Shown in pieces: positions 1 to 7,037 of a stretch of 64,000 nt of DNA (position 1 is the first letter of the stretch; each line of letters starts with the position of its first letter). Source of the stretch: Bacteroidota bacterium. GTDB taxonomy: Bacteria; Bacteroidota; Bacteroidia; Sphingobacteriales; Sphingobacteriaceae. Location: contig JAFDZM010000068.1 in the NCBI GenBank assembly GCA_018266915.1, positions 1-64,000 of the forward strand, written 5' to 3'. The notes beneath the pieces are model-generated. The model did not search any database and was not told where the DNA came from. It saw nothing but the letters and a program-made list of their open reading frames with translations. A program made the translations under genes and the position numbers.

Positions 1-125
1 TAATAATTTACAACAAACCATTTACTACCTAACTCTTATCCCGAACTCACGTTAAATTTAAATATTTCCGAAATTCACACTCCGCAATTATTTCATAATA
101 GAAAAAATCAATTATTTTATTACAT

Positions 126-156
126 TTAAATAGATTTATTCTATATGTTAAATAGA
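126..156. promoter_or_regulatory. Direct repeat TTAAATAGA upstream of oxyR
   Basis: The 9-mer TTAAATAGA occurs at 126-134 and again at 148-156, a 22-bp start-to-start spacing (about two helical turns), 65-95 bp before the oxyR start. LysR-type regulators often bind two helically phased sites near their own promoter, so this could be an autoregulatory site. The DNA is very AT-rich, so chance occurrence is quite possible. Confidence 0.25.
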
Positions 157-183
157 GCCAGGATTTAAGTATTCAGCACTTAT

Positions 184-215
184 TCCTGGTTCCTGAATCT
201 TGGCTCTTGATTCTC
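184..215. repeat. Half-copy of a dispersed CTTGGCTCTTGA repeat
   Basis: This stretch contains TCTTGGCTCTTGA, identical to the core of the imperfect hairpin between glpK and glpF at 9926-9997. It lies directly before the oxyR ATG and overlaps the alternative TTG start at 200. Confidence 0.5.
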
Positions 216-220
216 AAATT

Positions 221-1156
221 ATGACTATTACACAGCTTGAATATATCGTAGCGGTTGACACTTACAGGAGTTTTGTGGTAGCTGCCGAAAAATGCTTTGT
301 TACCCAGCCGACCCTAAGTATGCAGGTGCAAAAACTGGAGGATACGCTTGGTGTAAAGATATTCGACCGCAGCAAGCAGCCGGTGAGCCCTACAGAGATT
401 GGTGTTGAAATTATAGAGCAAGCCAGGGTATTATTAGCCGAGAGTGAGAAAATCCGCGAGATCATTACCGACAGGCAGAAAGAGTTATCAGGTGAATTGA
501 AAGTAGGCATCATCCCGACTGTGTCCCCCTATATATTGCCGAAGATCATCAGCAGTTTTATACAAAAATATCCACAGGTAAAATTGATCGTTTGGGAGCA
601 AACTACTGAAGAAATTATCCAGCAGCTTAAACTTGGCACGTTGGATTGCGGTATACTTTCCACTCCTTTAAGGGAATCATCTCTGACGGAGATACCCGTA
701 TTTTATGAGAACTTCGTTGCCTATGTTTCTAAGAATAGCAAGTTATCCAAAAAGAAAAGCATCAGTCCTGACGATATAGATATGGAGGAAATATGGGTGC
801 TGAACGAAGGCCATTGTATGCGCGAACAAGTATTGAATATTTGCCAACGCCGGAAATCGACCAAAGGCTTCCTTCATTTTGAATATAATACCGGCAGCGT
901 GGAGACACTGAAACGTATGGTAGATCAAAACAATGGCGCCACAATTTTGCCTGAACTTGCTTTAACCGAATTGAATGATAAACAACTGGATAAGGTCCGC
1001 TACTTCAAATCGCCCGAACCTGCTCGGGAAGTAAGCATTGTCATTCAAAAAAATTTTCTTAAGCGCCGTATGATTGAGGCGCTCAAAAGCGAAATACTGG
1101 AATTCGTGCCCAAACGAATGAAGACCAGGAAGAAGAAAGAAGTAATGGAGATTTGA
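221..1156 (+). CDS. oxyR: Hydrogen-peroxide-sensing LysR-type regulator OxyR
   Basis: This 311-aa LysR-type regulator activates peroxide-defence genes when oxidised. Residues 1-60 form the winged helix-turn-helix (with QPTLSMQVQKLE). A periplasmic-binding-like sensor domain follows from about residue 90. Two cysteines in GHCMREQVLNIC fall at residues 199 and 208, the same numbers as the redox pair of E. coli OxyR, and the GHC-R-Q context is the family signature. The ATG at 221 is preferred over an in-frame TTG at 200: it gives the MTITQLEYIV start usual for OxyR, and the extra residues come from a dispersed repeat. The superoxide dismutase nearby fits an oxidative-stress neighbourhood, but no shared transcript is implied. 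Confidence 0.93.
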   Translation: MTITQLEYIVAVDTYRSFVVAAEKCFVTQPTLSMQVQKLEDTLGVKIFDRSKQPVSPTEIGVEIIEQARVLLAESEKIREIITDRQKELSGELKVGIIPTVSPYILPKIISSFIQKYPQVKLIVWEQTTEEIIQQLKLGTLDCGILSTPLRESSLTEIPVFYENFVAYVSKNSKLSKKKSISPDDIDMEEIWVLNEGHCMREQVLNICQRRKSTKGFLHFEYNTGSVETLKRMVDQNNGATILPELALTELNDKQLDKVRYFKSPEPAREVSIVIQKNFLKRRMIEALKSEILEFVPKRMKTRKKKEVMEI

Positions 1157-1161
1157 TTGAT

Positions 1162-1195
1162 TTCGGAAGTCGGTCCGCCAGTTGGCGGAGCGGAA
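1162..1195. repeat. Short hairpin TCCGCCAGTTGGCGGA after oxyR
   Basis: A 7-bp stem (TCCGCCA/TGGCGGA) with a 2-nt centre lies at 1174-1189, after a GGAAGTC word (1165-1171) that also makes up the direct repeat at 16401-16428. It sits between the convergent oxyR and MDR genes. No T-run follows, so it is not an obvious intrinsic terminator. Confidence 0.4.
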
Positions 1196-1214
1196 TTAGT
1201 TTAATGTTCTAATT

Positions 1215-2210
1215 TCAGATAGTCAATACCAGTTTACCAAACTGTGAAGAATTCTCCATTTTATCAATCGCTTTCTGAGCATTGGTCAATGGGAATATCT
1301 CATCAATTACCGGTAAGATATTATGCTTATTAACCAAATCAATCATCCCTTTAAAATCATCCGGCGAACCCATGGTAGTACCTAAAATTTGCAACTGTTT
1401 CCAGAATATTTTGCGACCATTCAGTGGCGGAATATTCCCGGCGGTCCCGCCGAAAAATACGATGCGCCCCCCGGGTTTACTTAAATCTAATAACTTTTCA
1501 AACCCATTCCCCAAAGCACTGTCTATAATCACATCAAACCCACCTGAAAAATGCTGCAATTCCTGTGCCCAATCCTGTGCTTTGTAGCAAACTCCCGCTG
1601 AGGCTCCCATTTCTTTTGCCCGCTGTATCTTCTCACCTGAACCGGATGTAACAAAGACTTTGCAGCATGCCGCTAAAGCCCATTGCAGGGCAAAAGTGCC
1701 TGTTCCGCCGCCAATGCCTGTTATCAATACCGTATCACCTTTCTTGGCTTGGCCTTTGGTAAATAAAGCGCGGTAAGTAGTCAATCCAGCCAGAGGCAAT
1801 GCAGCAGCCTGTTCCCAGTTGAGATGTGATGGTTTATCATACAAGTATTCAGCCTTTACTTTTACATACTCGGCAAAGGTGCCATTTTCAGGCAGGCCCA
1901 GTATCGCGAAATCCCGGTTTTGATAATCTGGATGATTTCCCCAGTTGTGGCAGGGATTGATTATAACCTCTTTGTTCAGCCAGGATTTGTCGACACTACC
2001 GCCAATCTGCGCTACAATACCTGATCCATCAGAACCTAATATTGACGGATATTTTATACCGGCATATTTGCCTACCGTGATCCAGTAATCGCGTCGGTTA
2101 AGCGCAGCTGCTTTTATCTGCACCAAAACTTCATCGGCTGCAAGTGTTGGTGTGTCGACCTCTTTGTATACGAGCGGTTTATTTGCGGCTTCAAGAACTA
2201 CTGCTTTCAT
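1215..2210 (-). CDS. Zinc-type/quinone-oxidoreductase-like MDR dehydrogenase
   Basis: This 331-aa medium-chain dehydrogenase/reductase probably transfers hydride from NAD(P)H to a quinone or enone. A GroES-like N-terminal domain (about 25-120) is followed by a Rossmann domain with a glycine-rich nucleotide loop (GIGGGTGTFAL, about 165-175). The four-Cys structural-zinc lobe of classical alcohol dehydrogenases is absent, as expected in the quinone oxidoreductase/YhdH-like branch. I chose the ATG at 2210 (MKAVVLEAANKP). An in-frame ATG at 2252 would place 14 extra residues inside the intrinsic terminator of the upstream sod gene. The exact substrate cannot be read from sequence. Confidence 0.85.
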   Translation of the reverse strand: MKAVVLEAANKPLVYKEVDTPTLAADEVLVQIKAAALNRRDYWITVGKYAGIKYPSILGSDGSGIVAQIGGSVDKSWLNKEVIINPCHNWGNHPDYQNRDFAILGLPENGTFAEYVKVKAEYLYDKPSHLNWEQAAALPLAGLTTYRALFTKGQAKKGDTVLITGIGGGTGTFALQWALAACCKVFVTSGSGEKIQRAKEMGASAGVCYKAQDWAQELQHFSGGFDVIIDSALGNGFEKLLDLSKPGGRIVFFGGTAGNIPPLNGRKIFWKQLQILGTTMGSPDDFKGMIDLVNKHNILPVIDEIFPLTNAQKAIDKMENSSQFGKLVLTI

Positions 2211-2230
2211 AGGAGTAAAATTAGGGTGAA

Positions 2231-2261
2231 CAAAAAACGGCAGAATAATCATCCTGCCGTT
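2231..2261 (-). terminator. Intrinsic terminator of the sod gene
   Basis: Read on the minus strand, an 8-bp stem (AACGGCAG/CTGCCGTT) with a 10-nt loop runs into a T-run (TTTTTTG), 24 bp after the sod stop codon. It lies just before the next minus-strand gene and argues for separate transcription of the two. Confidence 0.8.
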
Positions 2262-2284
2262 CTCATTTTATTTAATGCACGGAA

Positions 2285-2896
2285 TTAACCGATAGCTTTA
2301 GTGTACAATTCAGATACATGGTTCCAGTTAACCACGTTCCAGATAGCAGCTAAGTAATCAGGACGGCGGTTCTGATATTTAAGATAATAAGCATGCTCCC
2401 AAACGTCGATACCTAAGATCGGGGTGCCTTTTACCTCTGCAATGTCCATCAATGGGTTGTCCTGGTTAGGAGTTGAGGTGATAGCCAGTTTTTTATCAGC
2501 AGTAATAATTAACCATGCCCAGCCTGAACCGAAACGGGTAGCGCCTGCTTCAGATAGTTTGGTTTTGAAATCGGCAAATGAACCGAAAGTGCTTTTTATA
2601 GCATCGCCTAACGCGCCTGCCGGTTCGCCGCCACCGCTTGGTGATAGCCAGGTCCAGAATAAGCTGTGGTTGTAGTGACCACCGCCATTGTTACGAACAG
2701 CCATCGGGAATTTAGAGATGTTTTTGATGATATCGTCGATACTGCTGTTTGCTTCGGGCTTTCCTTCAAGTGCCTTGTTCAAATTGGTAACGTAAGCCTG
2801 GTGGTGTTTTCCATGGTGGATCTCCATTGTCATTTTATCAATGTGAGGTTCCAAAGCATCAGTTGCATAGGCTAATGCCGGTAGTGTGAATGCCAT
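2285..2896 (-). CDS. sodA: Superoxide dismutase (Mn/Fe family)
   Basis: This 203-aa cytoplasmic enzyme converts superoxide to peroxide and oxygen. The metal ligands are His27 (EIHHGKHH), His77 (NHSLFW), Asp164 and His168 (DVWEHAYY). Gln145 in PNQDNP matches the C-terminal-domain glutamine usual in Mn-type enzymes rather than the N-terminal-domain Gln of Fe types, so Mn or cambialistic use is inferred; metal choice cannot be fixed from sequence. There is no signal peptide. It has its own terminator at 2231-2261 and a candidate -7 element at 2934-2941, so it is probably a single-gene transcript. Confidence 0.95.
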   Translation of the reverse strand: MAFTLPALAYATDALEPHIDKMTMEIHHGKHHQAYVTNLNKALEGKPEANSSIDDIIKNISKFPMAVRNNGGGHYNHSLFWTWLSPSGGGEPAGALGDAIKSTFGSFADFKTKLSEAGATRFGSGWAWLIITADKKLAITSTPNQDNPLMDIAEVKGTPILGIDVWEHAYYLKYQNRRPDYLAAIWNVVNWNHVSELYTKAIG

Positions 2897-2933
2897 AATG
2901 TTTTAGTTTAAAGTTTAACGAATCGTTGAGGTA

Positions 2934-2941
2934 CAAATATA
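2934..2941 (-). promoter_or_regulatory. Candidate Bacteroidota -7 element TATATTTG for sod
   Basis: The minus strand reads TATATTTG here, a perfect match to the TAnnTTTG -7 consensus of the Bacteroidota primary sigma factor, about 38 bp before the sod ATG. The -33 element is not clear. Confidence 0.5.
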
Positions 2942-2991
2942 AAGCTATAAGGATGACTTTTGTTCTAAAATATTGTCAAGTTTTCGATGTA

Positions 2992-3082
2992 GTTCATAGT
3001 TGATAGATCATAGTTCATAGCCCGTTTGAGTAAGTGTTCGATAATCTTTAAAGCTATGAACTATTAACCATGATCTATGAAC
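2992..3082. repeat. Imperfect inverted repeat built from ATAGTTCATAG words
   Basis: Arms at 2992-3021 and 3053-3082 (30 nt each) are reverse complements with a few mismatches. The word ATAGTTCATAG recurs within the left arm. It lies between sod and tadA and could fold as an RNA hairpin. It looks like a REP-type intergenic element. Confidence 0.6.
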
Positions 3083-3090
3083 AAATAACC

Positions 3091-3567
3091 CTATTTAGCC
3101 CGTTTACTTTTAAAGAATGACCGCACCAATTCAGCACACTCATTCTCACGGATACCACCTGTGATCAATGTTTTGGGATGTGTTACTTTTTGATTCAACC
3201 TACCAAAACCCATTCGGGTGTCATAAGCGCCAAACACTATCCGGCTCAACTGAAACCAATAACAGGCTCCGGCGCACATTACGCAAGGTTCGAGAGTTAC
3301 ATAAAGTGTGCAATCGCGCAGGTATTTTCCTCCCAAAAAGTTGGCTGCTGCGGTTAAGGCTTGCATTTCGGCATGGGCCGAAACATCGTTCAGCCGCTCG
3401 GTAAGATTATGCCCCCGGCCAATGATCTGCCCGTTGCAAACTACCACCGCACCGATGGGTATCTCATCCTCCTCCAGTGCCAGTTTGGCTTCCTTCAACG
3501 CCTCGTTCATAAAGAAATCATCGGGCGATATTGCGGGCTCTTCCTTATCGAATGTATAGTATCGCAT
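3091..3567 (-). CDS. tadA: tRNA-specific adenosine deaminase TadA-like nucleoside deaminase
   Basis: This 158-aa protein is predicted to deaminate A34 to inosine in tRNA-Arg(ACG). It is a cytidine-deaminase-fold zinc enzyme with HAE at residues 65-67 (His65 zinc ligand, Glu67 proton shuttle) and PCVMC at 94-98 (Cys95 and Cys98 ligands), in the strongly TadA-like context TLYVTLEPCVMCAGA. Length matches bacterial TadA. A second in-frame Met at residue 20 (MNEALKEAKLA) could be the true start; the first 19 residues are not part of the conserved fold. A guanine-deaminase-type relative is less likely given the motif context. Confidence 0.88.
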   Translation of the reverse strand: MRYYTFDKEEPAISPDDFFMNEALKEAKLALEEDEIPIGAVVVCNGQIIGRGHNLTERLNDVSAHAEMQALTAAANFLGGKYLRDCTLYVTLEPCVMCAGACYWFQLSRIVFGAYDTRMGFGRLNQKVTHPKTLITGGIRENECAELVRSFFKSKRAK

Positions 3568-3588
3568 TAGTAGTTTGTTTTTTAAAAG

Positions 3589-3622
3589 TCCCTCTCCCCC
3601 TGGAGAGGGATTTAGGGTGAGG
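3589..3622. repeat. CCCTCTCC/GGAGAGGG hairpin repeat
   Basis: CCCTCTCCCCCTGGAGAGGG forms a 7-8-bp stem, followed by TTTAGGGTGAGG. A related, larger version occurs at 18759-18904. It fills the space between tadA and csaA. Confidence 0.6.
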
Positions 3623-3627
3623 CTGCA

Positions 3628-3963
3628 TTATATCAATTTACTGCCATTGGGCACCGTATGTTCAACAGCGGTTAAAACTATATCTCCGTTCTCGTCAGCA
3701 AAACCGGTAACAAGAAACTCGGACATAAATGTAGCGATCTGCTTTTTAGGGAAATTTATCACCCCAACAATTTGCCGGCCTATCAATTGCTCCTTTGTAT
3801 AATGTTTGGTGATTTGTGCACTCGACCATTTTATGCCAAAGGGCCCAAAATCTACCCGGACTTTAAATGCCGGTTTCCTTGCTTCGGGAAAATCAATTGC
3901 TTCGAGTATTGTGCCGACGCGCAGTTCTACTTTCTCAAAATCGTGCCAGGTGATGGTGTCCAT
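3628..3963 (-). CDS. csaA: CsaA-like tRNA-binding-domain protein
   Basis: This 111-aa protein consists of one EMAP/tRNA-binding OB-fold. The pattern FEKVELRVGTI near the N-terminus and the middle IGRQIVGVINFPKKQIA, ending in VPNGSKLI, are characteristic of CsaA. Known CsaA proteins are homodimeric, bind tRNA and have chaperone-like activity linked to export in Bacillus. The biological role here is inferred from family only. It is flanked by repeats on both sides and is probably monocistronic. Confidence 0.88.
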   Translation of the reverse strand: MDTITWHDFEKVELRVGTILEAIDFPEARKPAFKVRVDFGPFGIKWSSAQITKHYTKEQLIGRQIVGVINFPKKQIATFMSEFLVTGFADENGDIVLTAVEHTVPNGSKLI

Positions 3964-3991
3964 AGGGCAAAGGTATAAAAGCTTTTGATTG

Positions 3992-4126
3992 CGTCATTGC
4001 GAGGAACGAAGCAATCTCCAGACTATACAGGTCAGGAAGCATTGATTTCTTAAGTAACGTTCAATAAAAAAATTTACGTTTTATGGAATGTCCTATGTAG
4101 AGATTGCTTCGTTCCTCGCAATGACG
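3992..4126. repeat. Perfect 27-bp inverted repeat (CATTGCGAGGAACGAAGCAATC family)
   Basis: Arms at 3992-4018 and 4100-4126 are exact reverse complements over 27 bp, separated by 81 bp without coding potential. The core CATTGCGAGGAACGAAGCAA belongs to a well-known class of short repeats seen in many bacterial genomes. The arrangement resembles a small non-autonomous element. I see no obvious target-site duplication. Confidence 0.85.
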
Positions 4127-4137
4127 AACAAGAGAAA

Positions 4138-4794
4138 TCACACACTAATAATTCCACGTTTGATCGCAAAGATCACCAGCCCTACCAAATTTTTCGATCC
4201 GGTTTTTTCGAATAAACGGGCGCGATAGCCTTCTACGGTACGCACGCTAAGGAATATCTTGTCGGCAATCTCCTGGTTGGAGCATTCCTGGCAAACAAGA
4301 CGCAGCACTTCTATTTCGCGGTCATTCAGATCAACTGCGTATTGTCCGCCGCCCTCATTGTGACTGCCGGGGCCTACCAGTTGTTTGATAAGCGTGACCG
4401 ACAGGTGTTCGTTAAAATAAAACCCCTTGTTGTAAACCGTGAATATAGCATCGATGATTTCCTCAGGTTCAGCATTTTTAAGCAGATAACCTGATGCTCC
4501 GGCCTTCATCATGTCTACAATATATTTATCTTCGTTGTGCATGGATAGTGCCAGCACTTTGATATCCTTAAAATTCTGATGAATATAAGCTGTGGTTTGC
4601 ATGCCGTCCATTTCGGGCATTTTTATATCCATCAGGATCACATCGGGTTTGCTGTCGGCAAGCAAGCCGATCAGTTCCTTTCCGTTTGATGCTTCGATCA
4701 GGAGGTTAAAGTCGGGACAATCTTCGAGGGTAGCTTTTAAGCCGTTCCTGAAAATTTTGTGATCATCCGCAATCGCGAGATTTATCTGCTTCAT
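4138..4794 (-). CDS. NarL/FixJ-type response regulator (receiver + LuxR HTH)
   Basis: This is a 218-aa DNA-binding response regulator. The receiver domain (1-120) has acidic residues D10/D11 and the phosphoacceptor Asp56 in DVILMDIKMPEMDG. The LuxR-type HTH (about 150-215) carries LNDREIEVLRLV and SVRTVEGYRARLFEKTGS. It lies 33 bp after the histidine kinase gene and is the obvious partner of that kinase. It is the last gene of a four-gene minus-strand cluster starting at 6712. The target genes are unknown; the divergent gene at 7038 is a candidate. Confidence 0.93.
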   Translation of the reverse strand: MKQINLAIADDHKIFRNGLKATLEDCPDFNLLIEASNGKELIGLLADSKPDVILMDIKMPEMDGMQTTAYIHQNFKDIKVLALSMHNEDKYIVDMMKAGASGYLLKNAEPEEIIDAIFTVYNKGFYFNEHLSVTLIKQLVGPGSHNEGGGQYAVDLNDREIEVLRLVCQECSNQEIADKIFLSVRTVEGYRARLFEKTGSKNLVGLVIFAIKRGIISV

Positions 4795-4827
4795 AGACAG
4801 GCTAAAATTAATGAATATAATTAGTAA

Positions 4828-5616
4828 TCAGGATAAATGCACTTTTATGGTTGTAAGCGTGCCGCTGTGCGGCTTGGTATAAGTATGAATTTTACCGTTT
4901 ATGAACTGTGTGCGGCTCTCAAGGTTTTTTAGCCCGAAGCCATGTTTTATATTATCAGGGTCAAACCCAACGCCATTATCACTGAACGACATCATTAATG
5001 TGCCGTTCTCCCTCGTCAATTGCAATTGTATAGCTGTTGCGCCTGAGTGCTTTACCGCATTACCGAATAATTCCTGGGCAATCCGATAGAGCGTCACTTC
5101 AATTTCAGAAGAAAAGCGCTCATTGGACAGTTCTTTGGTAAAAGTAATTTTGATGCCGGTATTATGTTCCAGCCGTTCGCATAAAGCCTGTAGTGCATCT
5201 ATCAATCCAAAATCGGTCAAAACCGGAGGCAATACATTGTGAATAATATTACGGATCTCCTGGATGCATTCGTCGGTCAGCTTACGGGTATCAGACAGCA
5301 GATTTTTCGGATCATCATTTTGGATGATCTTATCCAAACGGTGAAGATTAAGTTTAATAGCTGATAATACCTGCCCCACACTGTCGTGCAGGTCTTCGGC
5401 AAGTCGCTTCCGCTCGGTTTCTTGTGTCTCGAAAACGGCATTTAGCAGATCGGTTTGCTTTTCGTCATGCAATTGACGCAAAACAACCTGGTTCTTTATC
5501 ATTCTTCGTTGATAAATAATAACGAAGAGGAATAAGAACACTACGAGGATAACAACCACGATGGTACCTGTTATCAGTATAGGGATCAAGTTGTTTTCTG
5601 GTCCTGAGGCTTGCAA
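4828..5616 (-). CDS. NarX/DesK-type sensor histidine kinase, single TM
   Basis: This 262-aa kinase has one membrane span (about 10-34) and almost no extracellular part, then a coiled segment. The HisKA_3 dimerisation domain carries phosphoacceptor His77 in RLAEDLHDSVGQ. The HATPase domain has an N box (NAVKHSG) and G boxes (DNGVGFDP, GFGLKNLESR). With no sensor domain of its own, it probably takes its signal from the membrane protein encoded immediately upstream, whose 3' end overlaps it by 31 bp. That overlap implies translational coupling. Partner regulator: 4138-4794. Confidence 0.92.
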   Translation of the reverse strand: MQASGPENNLIPILITGTIVVVILVVFLFLFVIIYQRRMIKNQVVLRQLHDEKQTDLLNAVFETQETERKRLAEDLHDSVGQVLSAIKLNLHRLDKIIQNDDPKNLLSDTRKLTDECIQEIRNIIHNVLPPVLTDFGLIDALQALCERLEHNTGIKITFTKELSNERFSSEIEVTLYRIAQELFGNAVKHSGATAIQLQLTRENGTLMMSFSDNGVGFDPDNIKHGFGLKNLESRTQFINGKIHTYTKPHSGTLTTIKVHLS

Positions 5617-6239
5617 AGTAATCCGACTGAAAATAATAAGTTAGAAATTATGTTGGTTATAGACTGCATTAGGTAGTAATATTTATGTTCTCCATTGATT
5701 TTAGTATATAACATAAATAGAAATATAGTGATAGAATAATAAAACAGAACCCCGGAATTGATCCAAAAAAGGCCCTGTTTTTCTATATACATAAATTCTT
5801 GCCTGCTTAGTAGTTGATAGAAATAGGTCAAAGATAATACGATAAGGAATATTGCTAAGACCGTATTCGAAATAGAAGGATATAACGATATACCCTCTAT
5901 AAAAATAGAGCTAAACAACATAACAAGCAATGCCGTTGCGCCCAGTATTAACGCCGTTTTCTTTAAGATCTGTTTATAAAAGGCCTTATTATAGATGATT
6001 GTAAAAAAAATTACAGCCGTCATATCAAAAAGATGCATCAAAAACAAATTGTTGAAAGATGTCAGCTTAAGAATGTAGGCTGTAACCAGGCTGATCATAT
6101 CAGGTATAACAGACAATAGGCAAAAAAGTGCCATTGTTTTTAATACCGTATCGAGCTGCTGATAATTATATAGCGCAGCAAGTACAGGAACGAAGCCCGA
6201 TATAACAGAAGCATAAACTAGTACTAAGGCGAGAGACAT
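5586..6239 (-). CDS. Seven-TM-like membrane protein, putative sensor input
   Basis: This protein of about 217 aa has six or seven hydrophobic segments and short loops and matches no enzyme family I recognise. Its 3' end overlaps the histidine kinase start by 31 bp, so it is probably the membrane input module of that kinase. Starts at 6239 (MSLALVLVY), 6287 and 6305 are all in frame. The first is favoured because it begins at the first membrane segment and does not overlap the upstream gene, which stops at 6266. The longer forms would overlap that gene by 22-40 bp and add a basic N-terminus. The function is inferred from organisation only. Confidence 0.7.
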   Translation of the reverse strand: MSLALVLVYASVISGFVPVLAALYNYQQLDTVLKTMALFCLLSVIPDMISLVTAYILKLTSFNNLFLMHLFDMTAVIFFTIIYNKAFYKQILKKTALILGATALLVMLFSSIFIEGISLYPSISNTVLAIFLIVLSLTYFYQLLSRQEFMYIEKQGLFWINSGVLFYYSITIFLFMLYTKINGEHKYYYLMQSITNIISNLLFSVGLLCKPQDQKTT

Positions 6240-6265
6240 TGCTGGTTGTTTACTATACGCCGCTG

Positions 6266-6712
6266 CTAAAGTCCATTTTGAGGACATCCTATTCCGCCTG
6301 GGCAAGGTACCGACTGCTCGCCAATAGTACCTGAGGTAGAAGCACCGCTGGCTGCTGCCGAGGTTTTTAAAGCAAATGCTTCTACCTGGGTACCAGAAGA
6401 TGGCAGCTGATCCTGACCAAAATGATTTACACCCGTAAAGACCAGGTGTACTTCTCCTTCCGATCTTGGGAAAAGTTTAGCTGAAAAACGTTGCCATGAA
6501 CTTGCTGGTTTGGCATTAGCGTAATAAAAACGCAGGCCTATGCAATCAGGCTGACTAAGGATTTTTTCTAAAATCTCACGGCCAAAAAATTGTGATACCA
6601 CACCACCCGGATTGCGTTGGCGATGGTTTTGGGTCCAGTCTTTTGCTTGTTTAATGTCAATCGCCGCGCCTTCTCTTCCTGTTAGTACTGGTGTTCTTTC
6701 TTGAGTTTCCAT
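6266..6712 (-). CDS. Small conserved-type protein with Cys-rich CPGGIGCP tail
   Basis: This 148-aa protein has no signal peptide or membrane span. Residues about 14-100 form a domain with pattern GREILEKILSQPDCIGLRF. The C-terminus ends in EQSVPCPGGIGCPQNGL, with two cysteines. The same domain pattern and the same (S)PCPG...CP tail motif occur in the divergent 311-aa protein at 7038-7973, so the two are related. It is the first gene of the membrane-protein/kinase/regulator cluster. I recognise no named family; I recall similar short Cys-tailed proteins in other Bacteroidota but cannot verify that. It could be a cytoplasmic modulator of the kinase system or its metal/redox sensor. Confidence 0.75.
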   Translation of the reverse strand: METQERTPVLTGREGAAIDIKQAKDWTQNHRQRNPGGVVSQFFGREILEKILSQPDCIGLRFYYANAKPASSWQRFSAKLFPRSEGEVHLVFTGVNHFGQDQLPSSGTQVEAFALKTSAAASGASTSGTIGEQSVPCPGGIGCPQNGL

Positions 6713-7037
6713 AATAAATAGTAGGGTTTTTAGGGATTTCGGACTAAAAATAGTATTTATTGATTACTTGCAATACTGTTGATACGATGGTTTTTAAGAA
6801 AGGTTGAGTGAGGAGTTTAGGTAAGTCGCTCATTTACAGCAATAATTATAAACAAGTGTGATTAACACGTGCCCAATGTCGAGTAGTTTTACGTAGCAGA
6901 AACAGTATTGGCACGGTCGCCTTCCTGATGAACTTAAAAAACTTACGTATTAGTCTGAATTAAATGGATTTATTTGAAGATTATAATAAGTAACTTAACT
7001 TAGCCTAAACTTATTTATTAATCCTTACTTAAAACTT
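6713..7037. other. Divergent intergenic region between the two Cys-motif proteins
   Basis: This 325-bp AT-rich region separates the divergent starts at 6712 and 7038 and must hold both promoters. I see no ORF, terminator or strong repeat. GTGCCCAAT near 6874 and ATTGGCACG near 6908 form a weak imperfect inverted pair that could be an operator. Confidence 0.4.
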
